The notes: generated from the letters alone by a model not told the origin. 64,000 nt of DNA from SIG77 sp045589595 (GCA_045589595.1 JAZNPK010000007.1:1-64000); one strand, 5' to 3'. Shown: positions 51,672 through 61,121, counted from the first letter of the stretch. Numbers and translations: made by a program.

Positions 51672-54600
51672 TTACAGACCTGCCACAAATTTCCGCAGTT
51701 GCTCTGCACTTGTCCGGCGCAATGCCGCATAGTCTGACAATGTCTGTTCCGTGATGTTCCCCACCGGGAAATAACAGGCTTCCGACGCTGTCAGCAGAAA
51801 ACCGCAGACCGATGCCGCAGGCGTCATCATCATATTTTCCGTCAGCGTGATCCCGATCTGCGCTGCATCCAGAAGCGACAGCACGTCCTGTTTCAGCGTA
51901 TGGTCCGGGCAGACCGGATATCCGATGGCAGGGCGGATGGTGCGGGCTTTGTCCCATTTCCAGAAAACAGTCTGCACATATTCCGCCGCCGCGTCCGCCA
52001 GATGACTGGCAAGGGTCTGAAGCAGCAGCGCAGAATAATCATCGTTCTGTTCCTGACGGAGCTGCGCCGCCCGTTCCGCGATGCCGGTTCCCGCATTGAC
52101 CGCAAAGATCCCGGCAACACCATCTTTTTCCGCCACAAAATCGGCAAGGGAAAGTCCGTTCTCTCCTTCCTGACGCAACATAGGCAGTTCCTGAACATTG
52201 CCGTTTCTGTCTGTTACACGGAACCCGGTCCCGCCGGACATCTGTTCTGCCGGACAGATCAGGGCAACGGCTTTCAAAACGAATGTTTCCGTTGCAAGGA
52301 GACGGTCAATATCGGCATCCAGATCTCCCGCAGTGCTGCGGTTGACATGCCACGCCGCATAAAACGCATCCCGGTTCAGATACGGCAGAACTTCCTGCAG
52401 GGGGATCTCCTGCCAGATTTTATGTTCGGGCGTCAAACCGGGTGCAGTAACAGGATCCGGTTCTTTCCGGTTCCGGACAGCGCAGGGGGTATCGGGCGCC
52501 GGAGACTGCAGTTCCGCGTAGCGGGCTTTGAGTTCCTGTTCCAATGCCGGGCGTTTTTCCGGATCGGCAAGCATCATGGCGACAGGTGCGCAGCGGGATG
52601 CGTCACTGGTATAGGCAACGATCCCGGACGGATACCGTTTCTGCAGTTTCAATGCGGTATGCTGTTCCGAGGCGGCGGCACCGCCCACCATAAGGGGGAT
52701 CGTCAGTTTTCTGCGTTCCAGTTCGTCTGCCACGATCCCCATTTCCTCCAGCGATGGCGTGATCAGCCCGCTGAGCGCGATAATGTCCGCCTTTTCCCGG
52801 AGCGCAGTTTCCACAATGGTCTCACAGGGGACCATCACACCCAGGTCGATCACCCGGAATCCGTTGCACTGCAGCACTACGCCCACAATATTTTTGCCGA
52901 TGTCGTGAACATCCCCCTTGACCGTGGCAAGAACAATGGTGCGCCGGTCAATGGTTTTTCCGCCGGATGCCCGGGCGGCTTCGATCGACGGCATCAGATA
53001 CGATACCGCATTTTTCATCACGCGGGCGGTTTTGACCACCTGCGGCAGAAACATTCTGCCCGCTCCGAACCGGACGCCCACTTCGTTCATACCGTCCATC
53101 AGAGGCCCTTCAATGATCCGGACAGGATCGATGTAGGTGTTCAATGCCTCCGCCATATCTTCCGCCAGACAGGAGTCGTCGCCGTGGATCAGGGCGTGGG
53201 CGATCCGTTCTTCCACCGTTCCGCTCCGCCAGAGAGGAACTGCGGTATTGCCGGTCTCTGCCGGAACTTTGTTGAATCCGGCTGCCAGATCCAGCAGCTT
53301 TGCACCGGCTTCCGGTCCGGTATTGAGGATCACATCTTCCGCCGCACTGCGGAGGACCGGATCCAGTTCTTCATACAATGCGAGCTGGGCGGGATTCACG
53401 ATCCCCATATCGAGTCCGGCGCGGATGGCATGATACAGAAAAACACTGTGCAGTGCCGCACGGACAGGTTCATTCCCGCGGAAGGAAAATGAAACATTGC
53501 TGATGCCGCCGGAGAAATGACAATCGGGGAAATCCTGTTTGAGAACGCGTACCGCCTCAATGAAATCTCTGGCGTAGGAATCGTGTTCCGGCAGACCGGT
53601 GGCAACTGCAAATACATTCACATCAAAGATGATATCGCAGGCAGGGACCCCGGCTTGTTCCGTCAGGAGCCGGTACATTCTGCGGCAGACGCTGATACGC
53701 CGTTCCAGTGTGTCCGCCTGACCCTGTTCGTCAAACGCCATACAGAGCAGAGCCGCACCGAAACGGCGGGCTTCACGGGCGTGTTCCAGAAAAATCTCCC
53801 CGCCCTCTTTCAGGCTGATGGAGTTGACGATGCTTTTGCCTTGTGCGCACATCAAACCGGAACGGATGGCATCCCAGCGGGATGAGTCGATCATCACCGG
53901 CACCCGGGCAATATCCGGTTCCCCCGCAAGCCGCAGAAAAAAACGGGAAAGTTCCGCAGAGGCATCCAGCATGGCATCGTCCATATTGATGTCGATGACT
54001 GTCGCGCCGTTTTCGACCTGACTGCGGGCGATCTGCAGGGCTTCTTCCGCTTTGCCTTCCCTGATCAGACGGAGAAATTTCCGGGAGCCTGCCACATTGG
54101 TCCGTTCCCCCACATTGAGAAACGGCAGTTCCGGATTGGAGACCAGCGGATCGAGTCCGGCAAGACGCAGTGCCGGAGCGATCTGCGGCAGCGGACGGGG
54201 TGCCGCCCCCTTCAACGCCTCCGCAATGGCGCGGATGTGATCGGGATTCGTGCCGCAGCAGCCGCCGGCAATGTTCAGAAGTCCGTCGTCGGCAAAAGTC
54301 TTGAGGATACTGCCCATTTCGGCGGGCGTCTGACTGTATCTGCCCAGTTCATCCGGCAGACCTGCATTGGGGTGGGCGGAGATACGGCACGGCGCTTTCC
54401 GCGCAAGTTCTGCAATGTGCGGACGCATTTCCGTAGCGCCCAGTGCACAGTTGAACCCGATGGACAGCAGATCCGGTGCGTGGCAGACGGATATCAGAAA
54501 CGCTTCCGTGTTCTGACCTGCCAGCAATCTGCCGGACGCATCGGAAACAGTGCCGGAGATCATGACCGGAATACGGATCCCGCCGCGTTTTCCTTTGACT

Positions 54601-55205
54601 TTTGCAATGGCGTAAATGGCGGCTTTGGCGTTCAGAGTATCAAAAATCGTTTCGATCAGCAGAATATCTGCACCGCCGTCCAGCAGCCCTTCCGCCGCTG
54701 TTTCGTAAGCGGAAACAAGCTGTTCAAACGTGATGTCGCGGTACGCCGGATCATTGACAGAGGGCGACATGGAAAGGGTCTTTCCTGTCGGTCCCATTGA
54801 GCCCGCAACAAATCGGGGTTTTGCCGGATCTTGTGCGGTCCGGGCATCGGCGGCGGCTCTGGCAATGGCGGCACCCGCCCGGTTCAGTTCATAGACCGAT
54901 GCGGGATCGGAGAGAGCGTAATCCGCCTGCGATACGGCATTGGCATTGAAGGTATTGGTTTCGATGATATCGGCGCCGGCATCCAGATATTTTTCGTGGA
55001 CGGACCGGACCGCATCGGGCTGGGTCAGGTTCAGCACATCGTTGTCGCCCGCAAGGTTGACCGGGTGTGCGGCAAAAATATTGCCCCGGAAATCCTTTTC
55101 GGTGAAATGAAAACTCTGGAGCATGGTCCCCATGGCACCATCCAGGATGAGAATACGTTCAGCGAGAGCGGAATCCAGCAGCTGCAATCGGTTTTGTTGA
55201 GTCAT
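51672..55205 (-). CDS. metH: Cobalamin-dependent methionine synthase
   Basis: MetH transfers the methyl group from methyltetrahydrofolate to homocysteine through cobalamin. All four modules are in order over 1177 residues: the homocysteine domain (about 1-320) with zinc ligands in FNCALGA near 248 and GGCCGT near 315; the folate domain (about 350-600) with NVGERTNVAGSRKF; the cobalamin domain (about 640-890) with the lower ligand in GDVHDIGKN near 765; and the reactivation domain (about 900-1177) with IRPAIGYPVCPDH. The promoter at 55263 serves it. No cobalamin riboswitch is present in the 57 bases between that promoter and the start. Confidence 0.97.
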   Translation of the reverse strand: MTQQNRLQLLDSALAERILILDGAMGTMLQSFHFTEKDFRGNIFAAHPVNLAGDNDVLNLTQPDAVRSVHEKYLDAGADIIETNTFNANAVSQADYALSDPASVYELNRAGAAIARAAADARTAQDPAKPRFVAGSMGPTGKTLSMSPSVNDPAYRDITFEQLVSAYETAAEGLLDGGADILLIETIFDTLNAKAAIYAIAKVKGKRGGIRIPVMISGTVSDASGRLLAGQNTEAFLISVCHAPDLLSIGFNCALGATEMRPHIAELARKAPCRISAHPNAGLPDELGRYSQTPAEMGSILKTFADDGLLNIAGGCCGTNPDHIRAIAEALKGAAPRPLPQIAPALRLAGLDPLVSNPELPFLNVGERTNVAGSRKFLRLIREGKAEEALQIARSQVENGATVIDINMDDAMLDASAELSRFFLRLAGEPDIARVPVMIDSSRWDAIRSGLMCAQGKSIVNSISLKEGGEIFLEHAREARRFGAALLCMAFDEQGQADTLERRISVCRRMYRLLTEQAGVPACDIIFDVNVFAVATGLPEHDSYARDFIEAVRVLKQDFPDCHFSGGISNVSFSFRGNEPVRAALHSVFLYHAIRAGLDMGIVNPAQLALYEELDPVLRSAAEDVILNTGPEAGAKLLDLAAGFNKVPAETGNTAVPLWRSGTVEERIAHALIHGDDSCLAEDMAEALNTYIDPVRIIEGPLMDGMNEVGVRFGAGRMFLPQVVKTARVMKNAVSYLMPSIEAARASGGKTIDRRTIVLATVKGDVHDIGKNIVGVVLQCNGFRVIDLGVMVPCETIVETALREKADIIALSGLITPSLEEMGIVADELERRKLTIPLMVGGAAASEQHTALKLQKRYPSGIVAYTSDASRCAPVAMMLADPEKRPALEQELKARYAELQSPAPDTPCAVRNRKEPDPVTAPGLTPEHKIWQEIPLQEVLPYLNRDAFYAAWHVNRSTAGDLDADIDRLLATETFVLKAVALICPAEQMSGGTGFRVTDRNGNVQELPMLRQEGENGLSLADFVAEKDGVAGIFAVNAGTGIAERAAQLRQEQNDDYSALLLQTLASHLADAAAEYVQTVFWKWDKARTIRPAIGYPVCPDHTLKQDVLSLLDAAQIGITLTENMMMTPAASVCGFLLTASEACYFPVGNITEQTLSDYAALRRTSAEQLRKFVAGL

Positions 55206-55262
55206 AGTGTATGTCGTTTCCGGTAACAGATCGTTGCTATTTTATATTTTATTCAAGCAAAT

Positions 55263-55290
55263 AATATAACCGTATTCTCTGTAAAATCAA
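55263..55290 (-). promoter_or_regulatory. Promoter for metH
   Basis: On the minus strand TTGATT (55290-55285), 16 bp, TATATT (55268-55263), 57 bp before the start codon. It lies close to the end of hemW. Confidence 0.75.
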
Positions 55291-55309
55291 CAGAAAAGCG
55301 CATAAAAAA

Positions 55310-56431
55310 TCAGATCAGCTGTTCTGCGATCTCATTCCAGAATTCGAGTCCCGTTTCCGTGGGACGGCAGAGTTCCTCATTCACAGTCAGCAGACCCGTC
55401 CGCTGAAGCGACAGCAATTCCGGACCGGCGAGCCGCATCCAGTCCGCTTCTTCATCCGAATTGACCGCACGGCGGAACTGACTGCGTGTCCATCCGTTGA
55501 CCTGACGCAGCCCCATGATCAGCATTTCCCGGAGCCGTTTCTCCCGCGGGATACGATCCGTTTCCGGTGCTTCCGTCCGTTCGATCCACGCGTTCAGATC
55601 GGCGGGCTCGGTCCATCGGTCAGTCCCATCGAAAGATGTGGCGGAGGGACCCAGCCCCAGATAGGTCTGACCCTGCCAGACATGACAATTATGTTTCGCC
55701 TCAAAGCCCGGTTTGGCATAGTTGGAGATCTCGTAACGGGTCAAGCCCTGTTCCTGCAGGATCTCCCCCGCCCGGTGCCACATGGCGGAAGAAAGTTCAT
55801 CATCCGGCGGCTTCAGACCGTGTCTGTCGGCGTATGGTGTCCGTTCTTCCGGGGTAAGGGCATAAGCGGAAAGATGTTCCGGCGCGAGCGCCGCAGCCTG
55901 ACGGAGATCTGCAGTCCAATCTTCCAGAGTTTCACCCGGAACAGCATACATCAGATCAAATCCCAGATTGGCAAGACCGTTTTTCCGGAGATGTTCCACC
56001 GCCGTAAACACATGTTCCGCCGATGCCGGGCGTCTGCCGAGAACTGCCCGTTTTTCCGGATGGAAAGATTGAACGCCCATGCTGATACGGTTCACATATC
56101 GGGTCAGAAGCGCGGCTTTTTCCCCGTTGATGGTCTCCGGATTCGCCTCACTGGTGATCTCCGCATCCCGCTGCAGACCGATGATGCCGGACCGGAGGAT
56201 ACGGTGGAACATGCGTTCCAGAAAATCGGTGTCCGGCAGAGTGGGCGTTCCGCCGCCGAAGTAAACACTTTGCAGATCCTGCAGCCGGTCCCGGTGCAGT
56301 TCCAGATCGCAAATGATCCTGTCCAGCCACCGTTCCCGGAGGGCGGCGGTACTGTTTTCGATGGAATAAAAAGCGCAGTAATCGCACTTTTTCAGGCAGA
56401 ACGGCACATGGATATAAAGTTCTCTGAACAT
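55310..56431 (-). CDS. hemW: Radical SAM protein HemW (heme chaperone)
   Basis: The N-terminal FCLKKCDYCAFYS carries the radical SAM CxxxCxxC (Cys12, Cys16, Cys19). The residue after Cys19-x is Phe rather than Cys, which favours HemW over the coproporphyrinogen oxidase HemN. The family stretch VQSFHPEKRAVLGR lies near residue 140 and a HemN C-terminal domain follows (373 residues in total). HemW delivers heme to respiratory proteins. It starts 2 bp after the stop of the SurA-like isomerase gene and is transcribed with it. Confidence 0.92.
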   Translation of the reverse strand: MFRELYIHVPFCLKKCDYCAFYSIENSTAALRERWLDRIICDLELHRDRLQDLQSVYFGGGTPTLPDTDFLERMFHRILRSGIIGLQRDAEITSEANPETINGEKAALLTRYVNRISMGVQSFHPEKRAVLGRRPASAEHVFTAVEHLRKNGLANLGFDLMYAVPGETLEDWTADLRQAAALAPEHLSAYALTPEERTPYADRHGLKPPDDELSSAMWHRAGEILQEQGLTRYEISNYAKPGFEAKHNCHVWQGQTYLGLGPSATSFDGTDRWTEPADLNAWIERTEAPETDRIPREKRLREMLIMGLRQVNGWTRSQFRRAVNSDEEADWMRLAGPELLSLQRTGLLTVNEELCRPTETGLEFWNEIAEQLI

Positions 56432-56433
56432 GG

Positions 56434-57417
56434 TCAGATATAGTAACGGATCATGGCTTTTTCCCGGAGACGCTTCCGGAATTCTGTCCGTTTCTGTTTG
56501 ATCCGTTCCTGCCGTAAGGATTCGTGGATTTCTCCGGAGACTTTTTCAAAGGGGATCCGTTCCGCTTTGCCGACACGGAGAACACGCAGAAAGAAATAGG
56601 CTTCCGGCGTTTCAACAGGTCCGGCAACTTCTCCTGCGGCAAGGTCTTTCAAGGCTTTCTGGAAGGCAGGGCGGAGTCGGCCCAATTCCATATCATTGAC
56701 ATGCCCGCCGGATTCTTTTCCGGTCCCGTCGGAATACTCTGCCACCAGCCTGCTGAACAGTGCTTCATTTGCCTGTTTCGCAGTGGGCGCGAGTTTTTCC
56801 GCAACAGCCGCCGCATCCTGACCGGCAGGTCTGTTTTCCCGGTTGATCTGGAGCAACTGAAAATCGATGGTGGCGGGCTTGGTGAATCCGGCGGTGTTCC
56901 GCATATATTCATCATACACTTCTTTCGGCGTGACATCGATCAGCCGGTCGCAGTTCCGGATCAGAATGATATCCACGGCGATACTTTCCCGGATCTGTTT
57001 TTTCAGAGACGCCATGGTGACGCCTTCCGATGCCAGCCGGTCTTCCAGTGCTTTTCTGCCGCCGAAGGATTTTGCATAGTGATCCAATGCCGTTTCCACC
57101 ATCTGCCGGGTGATGATGAAGGGATCGTTCTGATATTCCTTATAAACAAGTTTGCGGTCGATGATCTTTTCCAGAACGGAACGGCGGAGTTTTTCGGTTT
57201 CGCTGGTCAGGCGTTCTCCGGTGTAAAGTCCGGCAAGTTCCCGTTCGGCAGGTCCGCTTTCCATGACCACATCCATCAGAGTGACAGGTTCGCCGTCAAT
57301 GGTCGCAAGCAGGGAATTGACACTGATCTTATCGCTGTACTTCGCGTTTTGAGCAGCCGCCGTACATACTGCAGCGGAAATGACCGCCGCGAGCAGAATG
57401 GTCAGAAAATGTTTCAT
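56434..57417 (-). CDS. Periplasmic peptidyl-prolyl cis-trans isomerase (SurA/PpiC-like)
   Basis: A signal peptide (MKHFLTILLAAVISAAVCTAAAQ) is followed by a SurA-like N-terminal helical domain (about 40-155; SVNSLLATIDGEPVTLMDVV then EKIIDRKLVYKEY). A parvulin-type domain follows at about 165-290 (YSDGTGKESGGHVNDMELGRL, then GPVETPEAYFFLRVL). The protein has 327 residues and one rotamase domain, fewer than SurA's two. It probably helps fold outer membrane proteins such as the two secretins. The promoter at 57454 drives it and hemW. Confidence 0.87.
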   Translation of the reverse strand: MKHFLTILLAAVISAAVCTAAAQNAKYSDKISVNSLLATIDGEPVTLMDVVMESGPAERELAGLYTGERLTSETEKLRRSVLEKIIDRKLVYKEYQNDPFIITRQMVETALDHYAKSFGGRKALEDRLASEGVTMASLKKQIRESIAVDIILIRNCDRLIDVTPKEVYDEYMRNTAGFTKPATIDFQLLQINRENRPAGQDAAAVAEKLAPTAKQANEALFSRLVAEYSDGTGKESGGHVNDMELGRLRPAFQKALKDLAAGEVAGPVETPEAYFFLRVLRVGKAERIPFEKVSGEIHESLRQERIKQKRTEFRKRLREKAMIRYYI

Positions 57418-57453
57418 ATCAGTTTCAATGTCCTGTAGTTATGGTTTATGGAT

Positions 57454-57481
57454 AATATAACACCGGCTCTGTTTTTTTCAA
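57454..57481 (-). promoter_or_regulatory. Promoter for the SurA-like gene and hemW
   Basis: On the minus strand TTGAAA (57481-57476), 16 bp, TATATT (57459-57454), 37 bp before the start codon. It overlaps the stop of the upstream membrane-protein gene. Confidence 0.75.
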
Positions 57482-59205
57482 CCCTGAAATACCGGCAGGA
57501 ATTTCAGAAGCAGTGCCGACGCGGAAAGTGCTATCGAAAATCCGGTGATCCCCAGACAGCAGAGCGAAATGGTGTCCACATTTTCCGGCGGGCTTTTCCG
57601 GATGGCGAACCGGCAGAAAAATCCGGCAAGACCCGCCAGCCAGACCGGAAGAAACAGCGTTGCCGCCAACAGAAGGATCACATAGATCCCGCGGATGTAC
57701 CGGAACGCACACGCCGTCAGAAACACCGTCCCGGTCAGCATAGCGAACATATCCGGGAAAGGACAGGCTTCCACGGCAGATGTCCAGATGGCGATCCAGA
57801 CAGAGAGCCCGCAGATGGCGCCGCTTTCAAAAATGCGGAACGAGGGTTTGTGTCCGGGTTTCCAGTTGATAAAATACCGGATCAGCAGATAGATCACCGC
57901 AAGCGCGGTAAGCATCCACACGATATTTTTCTGCAGAAAGACTTTCCATGCGGGGATCTCCCGGTCCGGTTCTTCGATCCGTATCTGCCGGAAATCCTGA
58001 TCCTTCATCTGGAAAATGGGCAGAACTGTTTTCAGCGCCTCGCTGTGGGCGGCAATGACATCATCTGTTTTCTCCGCACGCGCGGAAAGTTCCACAGGAT
58101 CTGTCACGACTTTGTGCCCCTCCGATACCGGCAGCAGCAGCCAGTTCCGGGTGGCTCCGGCAATGCGTACAGGTTTTGACGGAAGCGCCGCAAAGATCCG
58201 ATCGGTGGGCGTGGAATTCTTTTCGCAGATGCACAGGAACCCGTCCGCCGACATCTTTTTGAGGATCGCTCCGATAAATTGAGGCTGATAATGCTCAGTC
58301 GGCAGATCCATCAGCACCATCGGCGTTCCCTCCGGCACATTGTCCGGGATCACATTGACTGCCATACCGTTTTTGCGGATGAGCCACGGAAGAAAGGGCG
58401 AGGCATCCGGATCATAAAGCAGTTGAAGGACCGGACTTTTTTTCCGGTTGAAGGAACGGTTGAAAATCGGGGAATCTTTCGTCGTGATGATCACGGTGTC
58501 CGACATATTTTTCACCGGCAGCTGGAGCAGGACCGCAAGATCACTGAGAAAATCTCCGGGGTGCATTTCCGTTTCCACCGCAGATACGATACGGGCTCCG
58601 GTATTTTCTTCCGGCGGACAGAGCCAGAGATCAAAAATCAGTGCCGCCGCAGGAAGCAGAAGCCACCATTTGCCCGGACGGACTTTCCCCGTGATGTAAA
58701 AAGCGCAGAACACCATCTGGATCACTGCCAGTGACTGCATCACCATTTTTGTTGCGCCGGGTGGGCAGATATAATACAGAAGCAGCCCCGCACCCGCTCC
58801 GGCTGCGATCGACCGGTAGATCGTATGCTGTTCCACACCCGGCTGACGCAGAAGCCGTACCCAGAGCGGCGGAACTGTCAGCAGGACCGGCAGCAGGATC
58901 GCAGCTCCGTTGCGGATGTTCAGAAAACTTCCGGTATCCAGACTGACGACCAGCAGCAGTAAAAACGCGGAGATGAGGGGATAAGTCTTTTTTTCGTCTT
59001 CCGCCACCGTATGTTTCTTCCATCTGCCGGCAATCAGCAGCATCAGCATCGCCAGAAAAGAGATCGACGCAAATGTCAGAAGAAAATCAGCGGGCGTACG
59101 CAACAGACTGCCGCAACTCTGCAATACAAAAACAGTGATCACAGACGGCAGAAACGCCAGAAGCGTTTCCGGAGCGATTGGTTTGGATGCAGAATGTTGG
59201 AGCAT
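57478..59205 (-). CDS. Large membrane protein of unknown function (split-membrane layout)
   Basis: The 575-residue protein has about six transmembrane helices at the N-terminus (to about residue 200), a soluble middle of about 200 residues (205-405), one helix near 428 and then about four to five more helices. The soluble part has a Rossmann-like rhythm (TVIITTKDSPIF, GTPMVLMDLPTEHY, GFLCICEKNS). The layout resembles bacterial membrane-embedded spermidine-synthase-like proteins, but I see no clear SAM-binding loop, so if related it is degenerate. No ribosome site is obvious. It starts 15 bp after the LysM gene terminator. Confidence 0.65.
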   Translation of the reverse strand: MLQHSASKPIAPETLLAFLPSVITVFVLQSCGSLLRTPADFLLTFASISFLAMLMLLIAGRWKKHTVAEDEKKTYPLISAFLLLLVVSLDTGSFLNIRNGAAILLPVLLTVPPLWVRLLRQPGVEQHTIYRSIAAGAGAGLLLYYICPPGATKMVMQSLAVIQMVFCAFYITGKVRPGKWWLLLPAAALIFDLWLCPPEENTGARIVSAVETEMHPGDFLSDLAVLLQLPVKNMSDTVIITTKDSPIFNRSFNRKKSPVLQLLYDPDASPFLPWLIRKNGMAVNVIPDNVPEGTPMVLMDLPTEHYQPQFIGAILKKMSADGFLCICEKNSTPTDRIFAALPSKPVRIAGATRNWLLLPVSEGHKVVTDPVELSARAEKTDDVIAAHSEALKTVLPIFQMKDQDFRQIRIEEPDREIPAWKVFLQKNIVWMLTALAVIYLLIRYFINWKPGHKPSFRIFESGAICGLSVWIAIWTSAVEACPFPDMFAMLTGTVFLTACAFRYIRGIYVILLLAATLFLPVWLAGLAGFFCRFAIRKSPPENVDTISLCCLGITGFSIALSASALLLKFLPVFQG

Positions 59206-59220
59206 AGACTGTCAGAAAAA

Positions 59221-59250
59221 GAAAAAACGCCGTCCGGTGAAGAACGGCGT
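59221..59250 (-). terminator. Terminator of the LysM lipoprotein gene
   Basis: A 7-bp core stem (ACGCCGT with ACGGCGT) with an A-run on the left side, which reads as a T-run on the minus strand, 14 bp after the LysM gene stop. Confidence 0.8.
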
Positions 59251-59264
59251 CTGTAACAGAAGAC

Positions 59265-60488
59265 TCAAAGTGCGATGTCATGCAGTGCGGGCAGGATGAT
59301 GACTCTGTTGCTTTCCAGTTTTTCCGTGGCTGTGACGCCGGGATTGAGTTTCAACAGCGTATCCAATTTGTACCCCATCTGCTTTGCAAAATCGGTCAGA
59401 GTCGTGGGCTGAATCACCGTGAACTCAAATGTTTCCGTGGGCGCAACACTGCTTTCAGGCGTGGGGACTGCTTCTTTTGCCGGGGCTGCAGCTTCTTTTG
59501 CCGGAGCCGCTGCTTCTTTTGCCGGAGCAGCAGGAGCAGGTGCCGGAGTCACGCCGAGCAGATCGTCCACAGAACCGAGTTCAGCCGGAACTGCCGGAGC
59601 CGGTGCCGCCGCCGGATCCACCGGAGTGGTTGCGGGAACGACCGGAGCCGCAACAGGAGCCGCTGCCGCAGGAGCTTTGGGCGCAACTTTCGGCTGGGAT
59701 GCCGCTGCTTTCTTCACGTCTTTTTTGACAGCTTTCGCTTTTTTCACATCTTTCACCGTCGCGACAGAAGTGGGTTTCTTTTTGGGGGAGGGAATGATCA
59801 GTTTCTGATCGATGCGGAGAACCGATTTTACATCGATCCCGTTCGCGGCAGTGATGTCTGCGACCCGCACACCGTATGCCTGAGCAATGGTGCCGAGGAT
59901 CTCATTTTTCTTCACCACATGGATCACCTGATCGCCTTCCGCAACCGGTTTCAATGCTTTTGCCGGAGCTGCTTTTTTGGGCGGTTCCGGTGCTTTCGGT
60001 GCAACGTAGGTCTTCACGGCATCGGCGGATTTCGCGTTCTTTGCCGTGACCTGATCGGCGGGGATCAGCAGGATCTGTCCGGGCTGCAGGATCGCATTTT
60101 TGCCGATGTTGTTGTAATTCGCAATGATCCCGGTGGGAACGCCGTAAATGGCGGCAATTCCGGAAAGAGTGTCGTTTTTCTGAACCTTGTACTGGATATC
60201 CGGGATGACGGGAATATTTTTGCTTGCATCCACAACGACCAGGTCAGCACCGCCCTGAACGCCGCTTTCCGGAACGATATCAACCACTGTACCCGCTTCG
60301 ATGGGCGTGACGGGCGCAGCCGGAGGCGGCTCAACGGGATCAACGACCACTTTGTCGGCAATATAGGCGCCTTCGGGCACGTCAGGTGCGCCGCCGGTGA
60401 TCCATTCCGTGGAACAGCCGGCAGAAAAAGCTGTCAGAGCGCATGCTGCGGTGAGGTAAAAAACATGGTTGCGGATTGAATTTTTCAC
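59265..60488 (-). CDS. LysM-domain lipoprotein
   Basis: The 407-residue product has a lipobox FSAGC (acylated Cys25) after a hydrophobic signal. Three LysM peptidoglycan-binding domains follow: about 95-142 (YKVQKNDTLSGIAAIYGV), about 185-232 (HVVKKNEILGTIAQAYGV) and about 355-402 (FTVIQPTTLTDFAKQMGY). A long Ala/Pro/Lys-rich linker (about 235-350) separates the last two and contains a perfect short tandem repeat. No catalytic domain is present, so it probably tethers the outer membrane to the wall or serves as an envelope scaffold. The minus-strand promoter near 60544-60572 lies upstream. Confidence 0.88.
   Translation of the reverse strand: MKNSIRNHVFYLTAACALTAFSAGCSTEWITGGAPDVPEGAYIADKVVVDPVEPPPAAPVTPIEAGTVVDIVPESGVQGGADLVVVDASKNIPVIPDIQYKVQKNDTLSGIAAIYGVPTGIIANYNNIGKNAILQPGQILLIPADQVTAKNAKSADAVKTYVAPKAPEPPKKAAPAKALKPVAEGDQVIHVVKKNEILGTIAQAYGVRVADITAANGIDVKSVLRIDQKLIIPSPKKKPTSVATVKDVKKAKAVKKDVKKAAASQPKVAPKAPAAAAPVAAPVVPATTPVDPAAAPAPAVPAELGSVDDLLGVTPAPAPAAPAKEAAAPAKEAAAPAKEAVPTPESSVAPTETFEFTVIQPTTLTDFAKQMGYKLDTLLKLNPGVTATEKLESNRVIILPALHDIAL
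59467..59530. repeat. Short in-frame tandem repeat in the LysM gene
   Basis: Three near-identical 21-bp units encode repeated Pro-Ala-Lys-Glu-Ala-Ala blocks in the linker of the LysM lipoprotein. Such units can expand or shrink by slippage. Confidence 0.7.
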
Positions 60489-60543
60489 AGTAAGACCTCC
60501 AATTTCTGAAAGATGTTGTTATTCTGTATTGCTGCATCTCTAT

Positions 60544-60572
60544 AATATTAAATCACAATGCGTATTTTTCAA
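60544..60572 (-). promoter_or_regulatory. Probable promoter for the LysM lipoprotein gene
   Basis: On the minus strand TTGAAA (60572-60567) is clear; the -10 is ambiguous, AATATT at 17 bp (60549-60544) or TAATAT at 16 bp. It lies 56 bp before the start codon. Confidence 0.5.
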
Positions 60573-60649
60573 ACAGAAAATGCAGGAAAATCTGATTTTT
60601 TTCAGGTGTGACGGTTGTCCTGATACGGAATGGACCGGAAAATCATTTT

Positions 60650-61045
60650 TTACGGCTGATGGGAACCGTTCTCTATGATCTGGCGCAGTGCGGCATCCAG
60701 ATCATCGATCCCGTCAAAATCCTCCAGCCGGTCATTGGGGCTGGCTGCAAGCAGTCCGCCGCCGATCATGATATAGACCGTGTTGCCGATATCCCGGCTG
60801 GTTTTGAAGTTCCAGTAGGAAAAAACTTCCGGCGCCAGAAAACCGAAACGGATCACGGCAAATTCCAGGATCCCCCGGAGCAGTTCCTGTCCGGTCACAT
60901 GTCTGTCCAGCCCGGTCTTTCCGGCTTTTTTGACCGAGTGAATGGTATATTGAACGCCGTTTGCCACAAATCTGCAGGCTTCAGCCGGATAACGGCAGTC
61001 TTTCCGCAGAATGGCAAGCAGTGCTTTTTCTTCGTTTTCGTCCAT
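60650..61045 (-). CDS. Minf_1886 family protein
   Basis: The 131-residue product matches the pattern I know for the Minf_1886 family: ILRKDCRYPAEACRFVANGVQYT, then HVTGQELLRGILEFAVIRFG and the acidic end LLAASPNDRLEDFDGIDDLDAAL. The family is found mainly in PVC-group bacteria and its function is unknown. The gene is divergent from argG, with overlapping promoter regions. It has no signal peptide or membrane helix. An AAAGGA ribosome site lies upstream. An overlapping plus-strand frame (60608-61096) is a shadow. Confidence 0.85.
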   Translation of the reverse strand: MDENEEKALLAILRKDCRYPAEACRFVANGVQYTIHSVKKAGKTGLDRHVTGQELLRGILEFAVIRFGFLAPEVFSYWNFKTSRDIGNTVYIMIGGGLLAASPNDRLEDFDGIDDLDAALRQIIENGSHQP

Positions 61046-61075
61046 ATTTCAGCAGTCCTTTCAAAAAAACGGAGT

Positions 61076-61104
61076 AATATAGCGCAGTTTACTTGAAAAA
61101 TCCA
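61076..61104 (-). promoter_or_regulatory. Possible promoter for the Minf_1886 gene
   Basis: On the minus strand TATATT (61081-61076) with a weak -35, TGGATT (61104-61099), at 17 bp. It overlaps the divergent argG promoter, so the two genes may compete for polymerase. Confidence 0.45.
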
Positions 61105-61121
61105 CACCGTGCGTGTATTTT
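61093..61121 (+). promoter_or_regulatory. Promoter for argG
   Basis: TTGAAA (61093-61098), 17 bp, TATTTT (61116-61121), 48 bp before the argG start. No arginine operator was recognised. Confidence 0.65.

Noticed and set aside
51900..53492. 530-residue plus-strand frame opposite metH
   Set aside because: metH is complete with all four modules on the minus strand; this frame is a shadow.
55206..55309. Cobalamin or SAM riboswitch ahead of metH
   Set aside because: Only 57 bases separate the promoter from the start codon and no conserved riboswitch core (B12 box or SAM kink-turn) is visible.
60608..61096. Plus-strand ORF of 162 residues overlapping the Minf_1886 gene
   Set aside because: The minus-strand frame matches a known family with a ribosome site; the plus frame does not.
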